Positions 14,545 through 23,672 of a stretch of 28,534 nucleotides of DNA are shown here, piece by piece (the first letter of the stretch is position 1; every line of letters starts with the position of its first letter). Origin of the DNA: Bacillota bacterium. Lineage in GTDB: Bacteria > Bacillota > Desulfitobacteriia > Desulfitobacteriales > Desulfitobacteriaceae. The notes under the pieces are model-generated. The model saw only the letters and a list, made by a program, of their open reading frames with translations. It searched no databases and had not been told where the DNA came from. The stretch covers positions 1 through 28,534 of the forward strand of contig JAEWCM010000010.1 of NCBI GenBank assembly GCA_023390635.1, written 5' to 3'. A program made the position numbers and the translations under genes.

Positions 14545-16623
14545 ATGGCAAGAGAATTTCCATTAGAGAAGATTCGAAATATTGGTATCATGGCTCATAT
14601 TGATGCCGGTAAAACTACAACGACAGAACGAATTCTGTTTTACACCGGACGTGTGCATAAAATAGGAGAAGTTCATGATGGAGCTGCAACCATGGACTGG
14701 ATGGTCCAGGAACAGGAACGCGGTATTACCATCACTTCTGCGGCAACTACAGCCCAATGGAAGGATCATCGAATTAACATCATTGATACACCAGGGCACG
14801 TTGACTTTACAGTAGAAGTTGAACGCTCTTTGCGCGTTTTGGACGGTGCAGTGGCGGTATTTTGTTCCGTAGGTGGAGTAGAACCGCAATCTGAGACCGT
14901 ATGGCGGCAAGCTGATAAGTATGGAGTGCCGCGAATCGCCTATATTAACAAGATGGATCGTATGGGCGCTAATTTCTTCAGAGGAGTTTCGATGATCAAG
15001 GATCGTCTGGGTGCTAACCCGGTGCCGATTCAATTGCCGATTGGATCAGAGGATAACTTTAAGGGTATCGTTGATCTGGTGGCAATGAAGGCTATCATCT
15101 ATACTGATGACCTGGGTACAACCAGCGAGCTTGCCGATATCCCCGGAGACTTAGTCGAACTGGCCAATGAATATCGTGAGAAACTGGTGGAAGCAGTTGC
15201 AGAAACTGATGAAGAACTTACGATGAAATATCTCGAAGGTGAAGAACTGACTAAACAGGAAATCCATGATGGTATCCGCAAAGGGACGATCGAGTTAAAG
15301 TTTATTCCTGTCTTGTGTGGATCTTCTTTCAAGAACAAAGGGGTACAACCGCTTTTGGATGCGGTTGTAGAATATATGCCTTCCCCGTTAGATGTACCTG
15401 CTATCAAAGGTGTGCATCCGGACACCGGAGCAGAAGATCATCGTGAATCTGATGATAGTGCTCCATTTTCCGCCTTGGCCTTTAAGATTATGGCTGATCC
15501 CTTTGTTGGGAAATTGGCTTTTTTCCGGGTATATTCGGGAGTATTGAATTCAGGATCTTATGTTTTTAACTCAACTAAAAACAAAAGAGAGAGGGTCGGC
15601 CGTATTCTGCGGATGCATGCTAATCACCGTGAGGAGATTCAGGAAGTGCGTTCCGGAGATATTGCGGCTGCAGTGGGACTGAAAGACACGTCTACAGGTG
15701 ATACTCTTTGTGACGATAAGACTCCAATTATTTTGGAATCTATGCAGTTCCCCGAACCTGTTATCGATGTAGCGGTTGAACCAAAAACAAAGCAGGATCA
15801 GGAAAAGATGGGTACTGCTCTGGCTAGATTGGCTGAAGAAGATCCCACATTTAAGATGCATACGGACCAAGAAACCGGTCAGACGATCATCTCCGGAATG
15901 GGAGAACTCCATCTGGAAATCATTGTTGACCGTATGCAGAGAGAATTCAAAGTGGATTGCAATGTAGGCCGGCCTCAGGTTGCTTACAAAGAAACTATCC
16001 GCAAAACTGTTAAGTCCGAAGGTAAATTTGTGCGTCAGTCCGGCGGTCGTGGCCAATACGGTCATTGCTGGGTTGAACTGGAACCGCTTGAACCGGGCAG
16101 CGGCTTTGAATTTGTCAACAAGATTGTGGGCGGCGTCATTCCGAAGGAATATATCTCTCCAATCGGCGCTGGTATTGAAGAAGCTATGCAGAATGGTGTG
16201 TTGGCCGGTTACCCGGTGCTGGACATCAGAGCAACAGTTTATGACGGTTCTTATCATGACGTGGACTCTTCAGAAATGGCGTTTAAGATTGCTGGTTCTA
16301 TGGCTTTCAAAGCAGGTGCTCTAAAAGCAGATCCAGCGATTCTGGAGCCAGTGATGAAAGTGGAAGTGACTGTGCCGGAAGAATACATGGGTGACGTCAT
16401 TGGCGATATAAATTCTCGCCGAGGCCGCATTGAAGGAATGGAAGCACGCTCAGGTGCTCAAGTAATCCGGGGATATGTTCCATTATCTGAAATGTTTGGC
16501 TACGCTACTGATCTTCGCTCCCGCACACAGGGCCGTGGCGTTTACGTCATGATCTTTGACCACTATGAAGAGGTACCGAGGAACATTGCTGAAGGCATTA
16601 TCGCCAAACGGCAAGGGGCTTAA
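14545..16623 (+). CDS. fusA: Translation elongation factor G
   Basis: EF-G is the GTPase that drives translocation and, with RRF, ribosome recycling. The 692-residue length is normal. GTP-binding motifs are AHIDAGKT (17-24), the switch I RGIT at 59-62, DTPGH (81-85) and NKMD (135-138). Domain II begins near residue 290, domain III includes GMGELHLEI, domain IV carries SGGRGQYGH with the decoding-side loops, and domain V closes with SRTQGRG. The ATG has GGAAAGGGGG ahead of it. All five domains are intact. It lies between rpsG and tuf in the expected order. Confidence 0.98.
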   Translation: MAREFPLEKIRNIGIMAHIDAGKTTTTERILFYTGRVHKIGEVHDGAATMDWMVQEQERGITITSAATTAQWKDHRINIIDTPGHVDFTVEVERSLRVLDGAVAVFCSVGGVEPQSETVWRQADKYGVPRIAYINKMDRMGANFFRGVSMIKDRLGANPVPIQLPIGSEDNFKGIVDLVAMKAIIYTDDLGTTSELADIPGDLVELANEYREKLVEAVAETDEELTMKYLEGEELTKQEIHDGIRKGTIELKFIPVLCGSSFKNKGVQPLLDAVVEYMPSPLDVPAIKGVHPDTGAEDHRESDDSAPFSALAFKIMADPFVGKLAFFRVYSGVLNSGSYVFNSTKNKRERVGRILRMHANHREEIQEVRSGDIAAAVGLKDTSTGDTLCDDKTPIILESMQFPEPVIDVAVEPKTKQDQEKMGTALARLAEEDPTFKMHTDQETGQTIISGMGELHLEIIVDRMQREFKVDCNVGRPQVAYKETIRKTVKSEGKFVRQSGGRGQYGHCWVELEPLEPGSGFEFVNKIVGGVIPKEYISPIGAGIEEAMQNGVLAGYPVLDIRATVYDGSYHDVDSSEMAFKIAGSMAFKAGALKADPAILEPVMKVEVTVPEEYMGDVIGDINSRRGRIEGMEARSGAQVIRGYVPLSEMFGYATDLRSRTQGRGVYVMIFDHYEEVPRNIAEGIIAKRQGA

Positions 16624-16627
16624 TTAA

Positions 16628-16650
16628 TAACGTTCCGTTTTGGGGCGTTA
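16628..16650 (+). other. Hairpin in the fusA-tuf gap
   Basis: TAACGTTCC pairs with GGGGCGTTA, nine base pairs with two G-U, over a 5-nt loop, starting 5 nt after the fusA stop. There is no U-tract, so it is more likely an mRNA processing or stability element, or a weak pause, than a terminator. Confidence 0.4.
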
Positions 16651-16694
16651 GACATTTAAATTAAATATTAATATTAAGGAGTGAAAAATCTAAA

Positions 16695-17897
<1,203 letters not shown>

Positions 17898-17901
17898 TTA
17901 A

Positions 17902-17920
17902 ATTATCAAATAGTGATAAT
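17902..17920 (+). other. AT-rich dyad after tuf
   Basis: ATTATCA-AATAG-TGATAAT is a perfect 7-bp inverted repeat directly after the tuf stop and before the large hairpin at 17931. It may protect the tuf mRNA 3' end or be incidental. Confidence 0.35.
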
Positions 17921-17930
17921 GAACCTTAAA

Positions 17931-17964
17931 CTTTTTGGAGGGGGCTCCGGCCCCCTCCAAAAAG
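17931..17964. terminator. Very stable hairpin after tuf
   Basis: A perfect 15-bp stem (CTTTTTGGAGGGGGC at 17931-17945, complement at 17950-17964) closes on TCCG, a UNCG-class tetraloop. It is the strongest hairpin in the window and the likely end of the str transcript. There is no U-run after the 3' arm, so it may instead work as a 3' stability element with partial read-through into the S10 operon. Confidence 0.65.
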
Positions 17965-17989
17965 CTGTATCCCAGGGAATGAGAGGTTG

Positions 17990-18019
17990 CCGCTGATCGG
18001 TACTCCGCGTGATTGGCGG
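17990..18019 (+). promoter_or_regulatory. Leader hairpin upstream of rpsJ
   Basis: CCGCTGATC (17990-17998) pairs with GATTGGCGG (18011-18019), nine pairs with two G-U, over a 12-nt loop, 61 nt ahead of the rpsJ ATG. It could be part of a ribosomal-protein leader. I see no clear sigma-A promoter between tuf and rpsJ. Confidence 0.4.
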
Positions 18020-18079
18020 GGAATTCTTGTTACCATAGGAATTGTGCTTGAGACACATTATGAGGAGGTTGTATTTAAA

Positions 18080-18385
18080 ATGAGTCAAAAAATTCGTATC
18101 CGATTAAAAGCTTTCGATCATAAAACACTTGATCAATCAGCAGAAAAAATTGTGGAAACCGCGAAAAGAACCGGTGCCAAGATTAGCGGTCCGGTACCCT
18201 TGCCTACAGAGAAAAGCATTTATACCATTCTGCGTTCCCCTCATGTCAACAAAGATTCCCGGGAACAATTTGAAATGCGCACTCATAAACGTTTAATCGA
18301 TATCTTAGAGCCTACGCCTAAGACAGTCGAATCTTTAATGCGTTTAGATTTACCTGCTGGTGTAGATATTGAAATTAAACTTTAA
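18080..18385 (+). CDS. rpsJ: Ribosomal protein uS10 (S10)
   Basis: S10 is a 30S head protein that also binds NusB in antitermination complexes. The 101-residue product starts MSQKIRIRLKAFDHKTLDQS at 18080 behind GAGGAGGTT (18062-18070). The long loop with GPVPLPTEKSIYTILRSPHV and the RTHKRLIDI segment are typical. A longer in-frame reading from 17987 is not a gene start. It opens the S10-spc cluster, but unlike its successors it is followed by a long gap before rplC. Confidence 0.97.
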   Translation: MSQKIRIRLKAFDHKTLDQSAEKIVETAKRTGAKISGPVPLPTEKSIYTILRSPHVNKDSREQFEMRTHKRLIDILEPTPKTVESLMRLDLPAGVDIEIKL

Positions 18386-18420
18386 TTTTTCTAGGCTTTA
18401 AACAAATTTTCTATAAAAGC

Positions 18421-18449
18421 TAGCCAAAATATTTTTTTTGTGCTAAAAT
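18421..18449 (+). promoter_or_regulatory. Putative internal promoter between rpsJ and rplC
   Basis: TAAAAT (18444-18449) with an upstream TG (TGCTAAAAT) forms an extended -10 like that of the str promoter. The -35 at 17 bp is TAGCCA, four of six, and the spacer is T-rich. If used, transcription would start near 18456 and the RNA would begin directly with the structured leader before rplC. Confidence 0.55.
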
Positions 18450-18461
18450 AGTAATGTTTTG

Positions 18462-18562
18462 TGGCGTGAAACGCCCGGCACTGTGGATAACCGGGAACGC
18501 CATTAAATAAATATAGGGACGCTCTCGTGCTCCGGATTTAATCTGGTGCACTTCAAAGCGTT
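18462..18562 (+). promoter_or_regulatory. Structured leader upstream of rplC, candidate ribosomal-protein autoregulation site
   Basis: Two domains are visible. In the first, TGGCGT (18462-18467) can pair with ACGCCA (18497-18502) around an inner CCCGG/CCGGG stem (18474-18478 with 18491-18495). Alternatively GGCGT can pair with the nearby ACGCC (18471-18475), so two folds compete. In the second, GTGC-T-CCGGAT (18527-18537) pairs with ATCTGG-T-GCAC (18541-18551) over a TTA loop. An outer GACGCT/AGCGTT stem (18518-18523 with 18557-18562) closes it, directly before the rplC GGAGGTGG. Folding was done by eye. Confidence 0.6.
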
Positions 18563-18577
18563 TTGGAGGTGGCATTC

Positions 18578-19210
18578 GTGTCAAAAGGAATTCTGTGTAA
18601 AAAAGTTGGAATGACTCAAGTTTTCATTGAAAACGGCAAGCTCATTCCTGTGACGGTTGTTGAAGCAGGGCCTTGCTATGTGGTCCAGAAGAAAACCGTT
18701 GCTCAGGACGGATATGATGCTATTCAGGTGGGTTTTGGAGAAATCCCTGAGCATGTAGCGAACAAGCCGTCAAAAGGTCATTTTGCTAAAGCATCTATTA
18801 AACCTCTCCGCTATATCCGCGAATTTAAAGTAAGTGATATTGACACTTATGAGTTGGGTCAGGAAATTAAGGCCGATGTATTCGCTGCCGGAGATAAGAT
18901 TGATGTGGTGGGAACCTCAAAAGGCAAAGGTTTTGCCGGCATGATTAAACGTCATGGTGCTCACCGAGGACCAATGAAGCATGGGTCTAAATATCATCGG
19001 CGCACAGGTTCGCTTGGCGCGAAAGGACCGGCTCGTGTATTTAAAGGTCGTGCTCTTCCTGGCCGGATGGGCGGAGACCGTGTAACAGTACAAAACCTGG
19101 AAATTGTCCGGGTTGATACAGATAAAAACATGATCCTGATTAAAGGGGCGGTCCCTGGAGCTAAAAAAAGCTTGCTCGTGCTAAAACCTTCCGTGAAAAA
19201 AGGGAAATAG
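18578..19210 (+). CDS. rplC: Ribosomal protein uL3 (L3)
   Basis: L3 is an early-assembly 50S protein near the peptidyl transferase centre. The 210-residue product starts at GTG 18578 (MSKGILCKKVGMTQVF) with GGAGGTGG at 18565-18572; the in-frame TTG at 18563 lies at the Shine-Dalgarno and is not used. The central loop HRGPMKHGSKYHRRTGSLG and PGRMGGDRVTVQNL are typical. The position equivalent to the methylated Gln150 of E. coli L3 is Arg, so that modification is not expected. It is preceded by the structured leader and followed after 24 bp by rplD. Confidence 0.97.
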   Translation: MSKGILCKKVGMTQVFIENGKLIPVTVVEAGPCYVVQKKTVAQDGYDAIQVGFGEIPEHVANKPSKGHFAKASIKPLRYIREFKVSDIDTYELGQEIKADVFAAGDKIDVVGTSKGKGFAGMIKRHGAHRGPMKHGSKYHRRTGSLGAKGPARVFKGRALPGRMGGDRVTVQNLEIVRVDTDKNMILIKGAVPGAKKSLLVLKPSVKKGK

Positions 19211-19234
19211 GACGAGGGAAAGGAGGAATAAGCA

Positions 19235-19858
19235 ATGCCGAAAGTACAAGTATTAAATATGCAGGGTACTCAGGTGGGTGAAATTGAACTCAGCGATGCA
19301 GTGTTTGGAATTGAGCCCAATACCCATGTGATGCATTTAGCAGTTGTTGGCCAGTTAGCCAGCCAGAGAAGAGGAACTCATTCTACCTTGTTGCGCAGTG
19401 AAGTGCGCGGAGGCGGCCGCAAACCTTGGCGGCAAAAAGGAACAGGACGTGCCCGTGCGGGCAGCAGTCGTTCACCGGTTTGGAGAGGCGGCGGGATTAC
19501 CTTCGGACCTAAACCGAGAACTTATGGCTCTAACTTGCCCAAAAAGGTAAGACGTCTGGCTTTGCGCTCTGCTCTCTCTTCCAAGGTGCAGGAAGCGAAT
19601 ATTATTGTGTTGGAAGATTTGCAATTGGCGGAGGCAAAAACCAAAGAGGTTTCCAAGCTGCTGAAAGCAATTAGTGTGGATAAAAAAGCTTTGATTGTCA
19701 CAGCGGAAAATGACGAAACGGTATTACGTTCTGCCCGCAATATTCAAGGAATTAAAGCCATGGATGTAGCGGGAATGAATGTGTTGGATCTACTCCATCA
19801 CGATGTGCTGGTTCTGACTAAAGAGGCGGCAACCAAAGCAGGGGAGGTGCTGGCATAA
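19235..19858 (+). CDS. rplD: Ribosomal protein uL4 (L4)
   Basis: L4 lines the peptide exit tunnel and in E. coli also represses the S10 operon by binding its leader. The 207-residue product has the extended tunnel loop with RRGTHSTLLRSEVRGGGRKP and KGTGRARAGSSRSPVWRGGG, followed by the globular part ending in the VLDLLHHDVLVLTKEA block. ATG 19235 follows AAAGGAGGA. Its stop overlaps the rplW start by one base (TAATG), implying translational coupling. Whether it binds the leader before rplC is unknown. Confidence 0.97.
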   Translation: MPKVQVLNMQGTQVGEIELSDAVFGIEPNTHVMHLAVVGQLASQRRGTHSTLLRSEVRGGGRKPWRQKGTGRARAGSSRSPVWRGGGITFGPKPRTYGSNLPKKVRRLALRSALSSKVQEANIIVLEDLQLAEAKTKEVSKLLKAISVDKKALIVTAENDETVLRSARNIQGIKAMDVAGMNVLDLLHHDVLVLTKEAATKAGEVLA

Positions 19859-20145
19859 TGCGTGATGCTCGTGATATCCTCATTAGCCCGGTTGTATCTG
19901 AAAAATCTGTAGGCATGATGGAAGAAAATAAATACACCTTCTGGGTCAATCCTGTTGCCAATAAGATTGAAATCCAGAGTGCGGTAGAAAAAATGTTCAA
20001 GGTTCACGTGGTTGAAGTACGCACGATATCGGTCAAAGGGAAAGAAAAACGTGTGGGCCGCCATGTGGGAATGACTTCAGATCGTAAAAAGGCAGTTGTT
20101 AAGCTGAGAGATGGCGAGACAATTGAGGGCTTTGCAGGTCTATAA
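19858..20145 (+). CDS. rplW: Ribosomal protein uL23 (L23)
   Basis: L23 sits at the tunnel exit and docks SRP and trigger factor. The 95-residue product shows DILISPVVSEKSVGMME and the extended loop with KGKEKRVGRHVGMTSDRKKA. The ATG overlaps the rplD stop by one base, with GGGGAGG upstream inside rplD. Length is usual for bacteria. Confidence 0.97.
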   Translation: MRDARDILISPVVSEKSVGMMEENKYTFWVNPVANKIEIQSAVEKMFKVHVVEVRTISVKGKEKRVGRHVGMTSDRKKAVVKLRDGETIEGFAGL

Positions 20146-20171
20146 GAAGCTAAAGCAAAGGAGGGAAATCA

Positions 20172-20999
20172 ATGCCAGTCAAGGGATTTAAACCATATGC
20201 TCCAGGTCGCCGTCAAATGACAGTATCGACCTTTGAAGAAATTACAAAAACCACTCCGGAACGCTCTTTGCTTGCTCCTAAGCGGAGAAAGGGCGGCCGC
20301 AATAATGTTGGACATTTAAGTGTGCGTCACCAAGGCGGTGGCCATAAGCAGATGTACCGGATGATTGACTTTAAGCGGTTGAAAGATAATGTGCCGGCCA
20401 AGGTGGCTTCGATTGAATATGATCCTAATCGTTCCGCTAATATTGCGCTGCTCCACTATGCTGACGGTGCAAAAGCTTATATTTTGGCGCCTAACGGTTT
20501 AACCGTGGGACAGGTAATTGTCTCAGGTCCTGAATCTGATATTAAAGTAGGAAATGCTTTACCGATTAAGAATATTCCGGTAGGTACTCTCCTCCATAAT
20601 ATTGAAATGAAACCAGGTAAGGGAGCCCAGATTGTTCGTTCTGCCGGTGCTTCCGCTCAGCTGATGGCGAAGGAAGGAAACTATGCTACACTCCGTCTTC
20701 CGTCTGGTGAAATGCGGATGGTTCACATTGATTGCCGTGCTACGATCGGTCAGGTGGGTAACTTAGATCATGAAAACATTAGCATCGGTAAAGCTGGTCG
20801 CTCTCGGTGGTTGGGAATTCGTCCTACCGTACGCGGTTCTGTCATGAATCCGTGCGATCATCCGCACGGCGGTGGTGAAGGCCGTAATCCAATCGGACGT
20901 AATCCTGTTACTCCTTGGGGTAAACCTGCTCTGGGTGCAAAAACCCGTAAAAAGAAAAATTCTTCAGATCGCTTTATTGTTAAACGGCGGACTAAGTAG
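20172..20999 (+). CDS. rplB: Ribosomal protein uL2 (L2)
   Basis: L2 is a large 50S protein needed for subunit joining and peptidyl transferase structure. The 275-residue product begins MPVKGFKPYAPGRRQMTVS, contains GGRNNVGHLSVRHQGGGHK, and near the C-terminus NPCDHPHGGGEGRNPIG with the conserved functional His, then a basic tail. ATG 20172 has AAAGGAGGG at 20157-20165. Complete, in canonical order. Confidence 0.98.
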   Translation: MPVKGFKPYAPGRRQMTVSTFEEITKTTPERSLLAPKRRKGGRNNVGHLSVRHQGGGHKQMYRMIDFKRLKDNVPAKVASIEYDPNRSANIALLHYADGAKAYILAPNGLTVGQVIVSGPESDIKVGNALPIKNIPVGTLLHNIEMKPGKGAQIVRSAGASAQLMAKEGNYATLRLPSGEMRMVHIDCRATIGQVGNLDHENISIGKAGRSRWLGIRPTVRGSVMNPCDHPHGGGEGRNPIGRNPVTPWGKPALGAKTRKKKNSSDRFIVKRRTK

Positions 21000-21017
21000 T
21001 CGAAAGGAGGCCATTGA

Positions 21018-21299
21018 ATGAGTAGATCAGTTAAAAAGGGACCTTTCGTCGAAGCTCGTTTGCTTGTGCGCGTGGAGAATATGAATGAAGCTAAGGAAAA
21101 ACGCGTATTAAAGACATGGTCCAGACGCTCAACAATTTTTCCGCAGATGGTCGGACATACCATTGCGGTTCATGACGGACGCAAACATGTTCCCGTCTAT
21201 ATTACAGAAGATATGGTAGGACACAAGCTTGGAGAGTTTGCACCTACCCGTACCTTTAAAGGCCACGCTGGCAGTGAAAAATCCAGCGGCTTACGTTAA
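21018..21299 (+). CDS. rpsS: Ribosomal protein uS19 (S19)
   Basis: S19 pairs with S13 in the 30S head. The 93-residue product starts MSRSVKKGPFVEARLL and contains TWSRRSTIFPQMVGHTIAVH and the late GEFAPTRTFKGHAG block, all typical. ATG 21018 has AAAGGAGG at 21003-21010. It lies 18 bp after rplB. Confidence 0.97.
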   Translation: MSRSVKKGPFVEARLLVRVENMNEAKEKRVLKTWSRRSTIFPQMVGHTIAVHDGRKHVPVYITEDMVGHKLGEFAPTRTFKGHAGSEKSSGLR

Positions 21300-21317
21300 A
21301 CGGGAGGAGGATGAACG

Positions 21318-21659
21318 ATGGAAACTAAAGCAGTTGCTAAATATGTGCGGATTTCTCCTCGTAAGGTGCGTCAGGTGGTTGACTTGATCCGTGGTAAGAA
21401 AGTTAGCGATGCCTTTGCTATTCTTCAGTTTACTCCTAAGGGGTCTACTGAATCAGTGGCTAAAGTTCTCAAATCCGCAGTAGCTAATGCTGAACACAAT
21501 TTGGATATGAGCGCTGATGAGCTGTTCGTCAATGCCATTTATGTAGACCAAGGACCAACGCTGAAACGCATTAGACCGCGGGCACAGGGCCGGGCCGATC
21601 AGATTCGGAAACGGACGAGCCATATCACGGTGGTTGTAGGAGAAAAGAAGGAGGGCTAA
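21318..21659 (+). CDS. rplV: Ribosomal protein uL22 (L22)
   Basis: L22 contributes a beta-hairpin to the exit tunnel. The 113-residue product has KYVRISPRKVRQVVDLIRGK at the start and the hairpin DQGPTLKRIRPRAQGRADQI near the end, followed by KRTSHITVVV. The hairpin shows no obvious duplication or deletion of the type linked with macrolide resistance. ATG 21318 follows GGGAGGAGG. Confidence 0.97.
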   Translation: METKAVAKYVRISPRKVRQVVDLIRGKKVSDAFAILQFTPKGSTESVAKVLKSAVANAEHNLDMSADELFVNAIYVDQGPTLKRIRPRAQGRADQIRKRTSHITVVVGEKKEG

Positions 21660-21662
21660 ACT

Positions 21663-22322
21663 GTGGGTCAAAAAGTCAATCCCAAAGGCCTTCGTGTCGG
21701 TATTATTCGAGATTGGGAAGGTCGCTGGTTTGCAGATAAGAACTATACAGATCTTTTGCATGAGGATCTGAAGATTCGTAAGTATGTTAAGGGTAAATTG
21801 TTTCAGGCAGGCGTTCCTAAAGTAGAAATCGAGCGGGCCGCCAACCGTGTCAAGGTTTCCGTTCATGCCGCTAAACCAGGTATCGTAATCGGTCGTGGCG
21901 GTGCGGAAGTGGAAAACCTGCGCAAGCAGTTGGAAGCTTTAACAGGCAAGCAGGTAGCGGTTAATATCGTGGAAATTAAAAAGGCAGAGCTTGACGCTCA
22001 ATTAGTGGCTGAAAGTGTTGCTCAGCAACTAGAAAAACGGATTGCTTTCCGCCGTGCGATGAAACAAACGGTGGGCCGCACGATGCGTCAGGGTGCGCAA
22101 GGCATTAAAATTCAATGCAGCGGCCGCTTGGCTGGTGCTGAGATTGCCCGTACCGAATGGTACAATGAAGGTAAAGTGCCCCTGCACACTTTGAGAGCAG
22201 ATATTGATTATGGCTTTGCCGAAGCAAATACCACCTATGGCAAGATCGGCGTAAAAGTTTGGATTTATAAAGGCGAAGTTCTTCCAGCCAAGAAGGCTGC
22301 CCAGGTGGAAGGAGGAAAATAG
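21663..22322 (+). CDS. rpsC: Ribosomal protein uS3 (S3)
   Basis: S3 is at the mRNA entry of the 30S subunit. The 219-residue product starts at GTG 21663 (MGQKVNPKGLRVGIIRDWEG), 3 nt after the rplV stop, with AAGGAGGG inside the end of rplV. A KH domain with VIGRGGAEVENLRKQLE lies near residue 75, and the C-terminal domain has GAEIARTEWYNEGKVPLHTL. The stop abuts the rplP ATG directly. Confidence 0.97.
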   Translation: MGQKVNPKGLRVGIIRDWEGRWFADKNYTDLLHEDLKIRKYVKGKLFQAGVPKVEIERAANRVKVSVHAAKPGIVIGRGGAEVENLRKQLEALTGKQVAVNIVEIKKAELDAQLVAESVAQQLEKRIAFRRAMKQTVGRTMRQGAQGIKIQCSGRLAGAEIARTEWYNEGKVPLHTLRADIDYGFAEANTTYGKIGVKVWIYKGEVLPAKKAAQVEGGK

Positions 22323-22760
22323 ATGTTAGTTCCAACCAGAGTTAAGCACCGGAAGCAACATCGCGGTCGTAAAAGCGGTATTGCTACTCGTGGCAATACA
22401 ATCACCTTTGGTGAATACGGTCTGGTTGCTCTTGAGCCGGCTTGGATTACCAACCGTCAAATTGAAGCAGCCCGTATCGCCATGACCCGTTATATTAAAC
22501 GTGGCGGACAGGTGTGGATTAAAATTTTCCCGGATAAGCCCATCACGGCAAAGCCAGCTGAAACCCGTATGGGTAGCGGTAAAGGCGCACCGGAATATTG
22601 GGTAGCGGTTGTTAAACCGGGACGTGTAATGTTTGAATTAGCCGGTGTAGAAGAAGAGACAGCTCGTGAAGCCTTGCGTTTAGCAATGCATAAGCTTCCG
22701 ATCAAGTGTAAAATTGTACGCCGTGCCGACCTTGAGGGAGGTGACGCAAATGAAAACTAA
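22323..22760 (+). CDS. rplP: Ribosomal protein uL16 (L16)
   Basis: L16 organises the A-site region of the 50S subunit. The 145-residue product starts MLVPTRVKHRKQHRGRKSG and contains TRYIKRGGQVWIKIFPDKP and ETRMGSGKGAPEYWVAVVKP, all typical. ATG immediately follows the rpsC TAG. Its last 11 nt overlap the start of rpmC, implying coupled translation. Confidence 0.97.
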   Translation: MLVPTRVKHRKQHRGRKSGIATRGNTITFGEYGLVALEPAWITNRQIEAARIAMTRYIKRGGQVWIKIFPDKPITAKPAETRMGSGKGAPEYWVAVVKPGRVMFELAGVEEETAREALRLAMHKLPIKCKIVRRADLEGGDANEN

Positions 22761-22953
22761 AGAATTCCGCGATATGACTGATGAAGAAGTACTAAAAAGC
22801 ATTGACGAATTAAAAACGGAATTGTTTAATTTGCGTTTCCAATTGGCCACTGGCCAGCTTGACAATCCATTACGGATTCGTGAAGTTCGCAAGGGAATTG
22901 CTCGCGGCAAGACTGTTCTTCGTGAGCGTGAATTGAAGATTGAGCGTGCCTAA
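22750..22953 (+). CDS. rpmC: Ribosomal protein uL29 (L29)
   Basis: L29 is a small two-helix protein at the exit tunnel near L23. The start is the ATG at 22750 (MKTKEFRDMTDEEVLKSIDE), giving 67 residues, the normal size; GAGGGAGGTGA at 22734-22744 sets it, and an in-frame start at 22714 inside rplP is spurious. The helical core ELFNLRFQLATGQLDNP is typical. Confidence 0.96.
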   Translation: MKTKEFRDMTDEEVLKSIDELKTELFNLRFQLATGQLDNPLRIREVRKGIARGKTVLRERELKIERA

Positions 22954-22978
22954 GGATTGGAAAGGAGGCTTATCGAAT

Positions 22979-23239
22979 ATGGAAAGAGCCCAACGCAAAG
23001 TTAAGATTGGCAAAGTAGTCAGCGACAAAATGGACAAAACCGTTGTTGTAGCTGTAGAGATGAAAGTACGTCATCCGTTATATAAAAGAACTGTCAAGAG
23101 CACGAAGAAATATAAGGCTCATGATGAAAACAACGAAGCGCGCACTGGAGACACCGTGGTTATTATGGAGACTCGGCCGCTGAGTAAGGATAAACGTTGG
23201 CGCGTGATAGAGATCACCGAGAAAGCGGTAGTTCTCTAA
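22979..23239 (+). CDS. rpsQ: Ribosomal protein uS17 (S17)
   Basis: S17 is a primary 16S-binding OB-fold protein. The 86-residue product starts MERAQRKVKIGKVVSDKMDK at 22979 behind AAAGGAGG (22961-22968); the in-frame reading from 22940 overlaps rpmC and is not used. VEMKVRHPLYKRTVKSTKKY and the RPLSKDKRWRV block are typical. Confidence 0.96.
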   Translation: MERAQRKVKIGKVVSDKMDKTVVVAVEMKVRHPLYKRTVKSTKKYKAHDENNEARTGDTVVIMETRPLSKDKRWRVIEITEKAVVL

Positions 23240-23273
23240 TTTCGCAGCAAAGTTCGGAAGGGGGTCTATAAGG

Positions 23274-23642
23274 ATGATCCAGGTACAAACCAGACTCAAA
23301 GTTGGGGACAACACTGGTGCTAAAGAATTAATGTGTATCCGGGTGCTGGGTGGATCACTGCGCCGCTATGCAACGGTTGGCGATGTGATTGTTGCTTCTG
23401 TTAAACAAGCAACACCAGGCGGCGTTGTCAAAAAAGGTGATGTAGTAAAGGCTGTTGTTGTGCGGACAACGAAGGAAATTAAGCGCCCTGACGGCTCTTA
23501 TATTCGGTTCAGCGAAAATGCAGCCGTAGTTATTAAGGATGATAAGAGTCCAAGAGGAACTCGTATTTTTGGACCTGTAGCACGTGAATTGAGGGATCGC
23601 GATTTCATGAAGATCGTTTCCTTGGCGCCGGAAGTTCTATAG
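23274..23642 (+). CDS. rplN: Ribosomal protein uL14 (L14)
   Basis: L14 forms an inter-subunit bridge and the binding site of the silencing factor RsfS. The 122-residue product begins MIQVQTRLKVGDNTGAKEL and contains RRYATVGDVIVASVKQATPG and FGPVARELRDRDFMKIVSLA. ATG 23274 follows GGAAGGGGG. Length is exact for the family. Confidence 0.98.
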   Translation: MIQVQTRLKVGDNTGAKELMCIRVLGGSLRRYATVGDVIVASVKQATPGGVVKKGDVVKAVVVRTTKEIKRPDGSYIRFSENAAVVIKDDKSPRGTRIFGPVARELRDRDFMKIVSLAPEVL

Positions 23643-23672
23643 TAGAGTCCATAGCAAATGGAGGTGAACAGA

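Noticed and set aside
15571..16257. Open frame of 228 residues antisense to fusA
   Set aside because: It lies wholly inside fusA, has no recognisable domain, and is the kind of long antisense frame that codon bias in a conserved gene produces.
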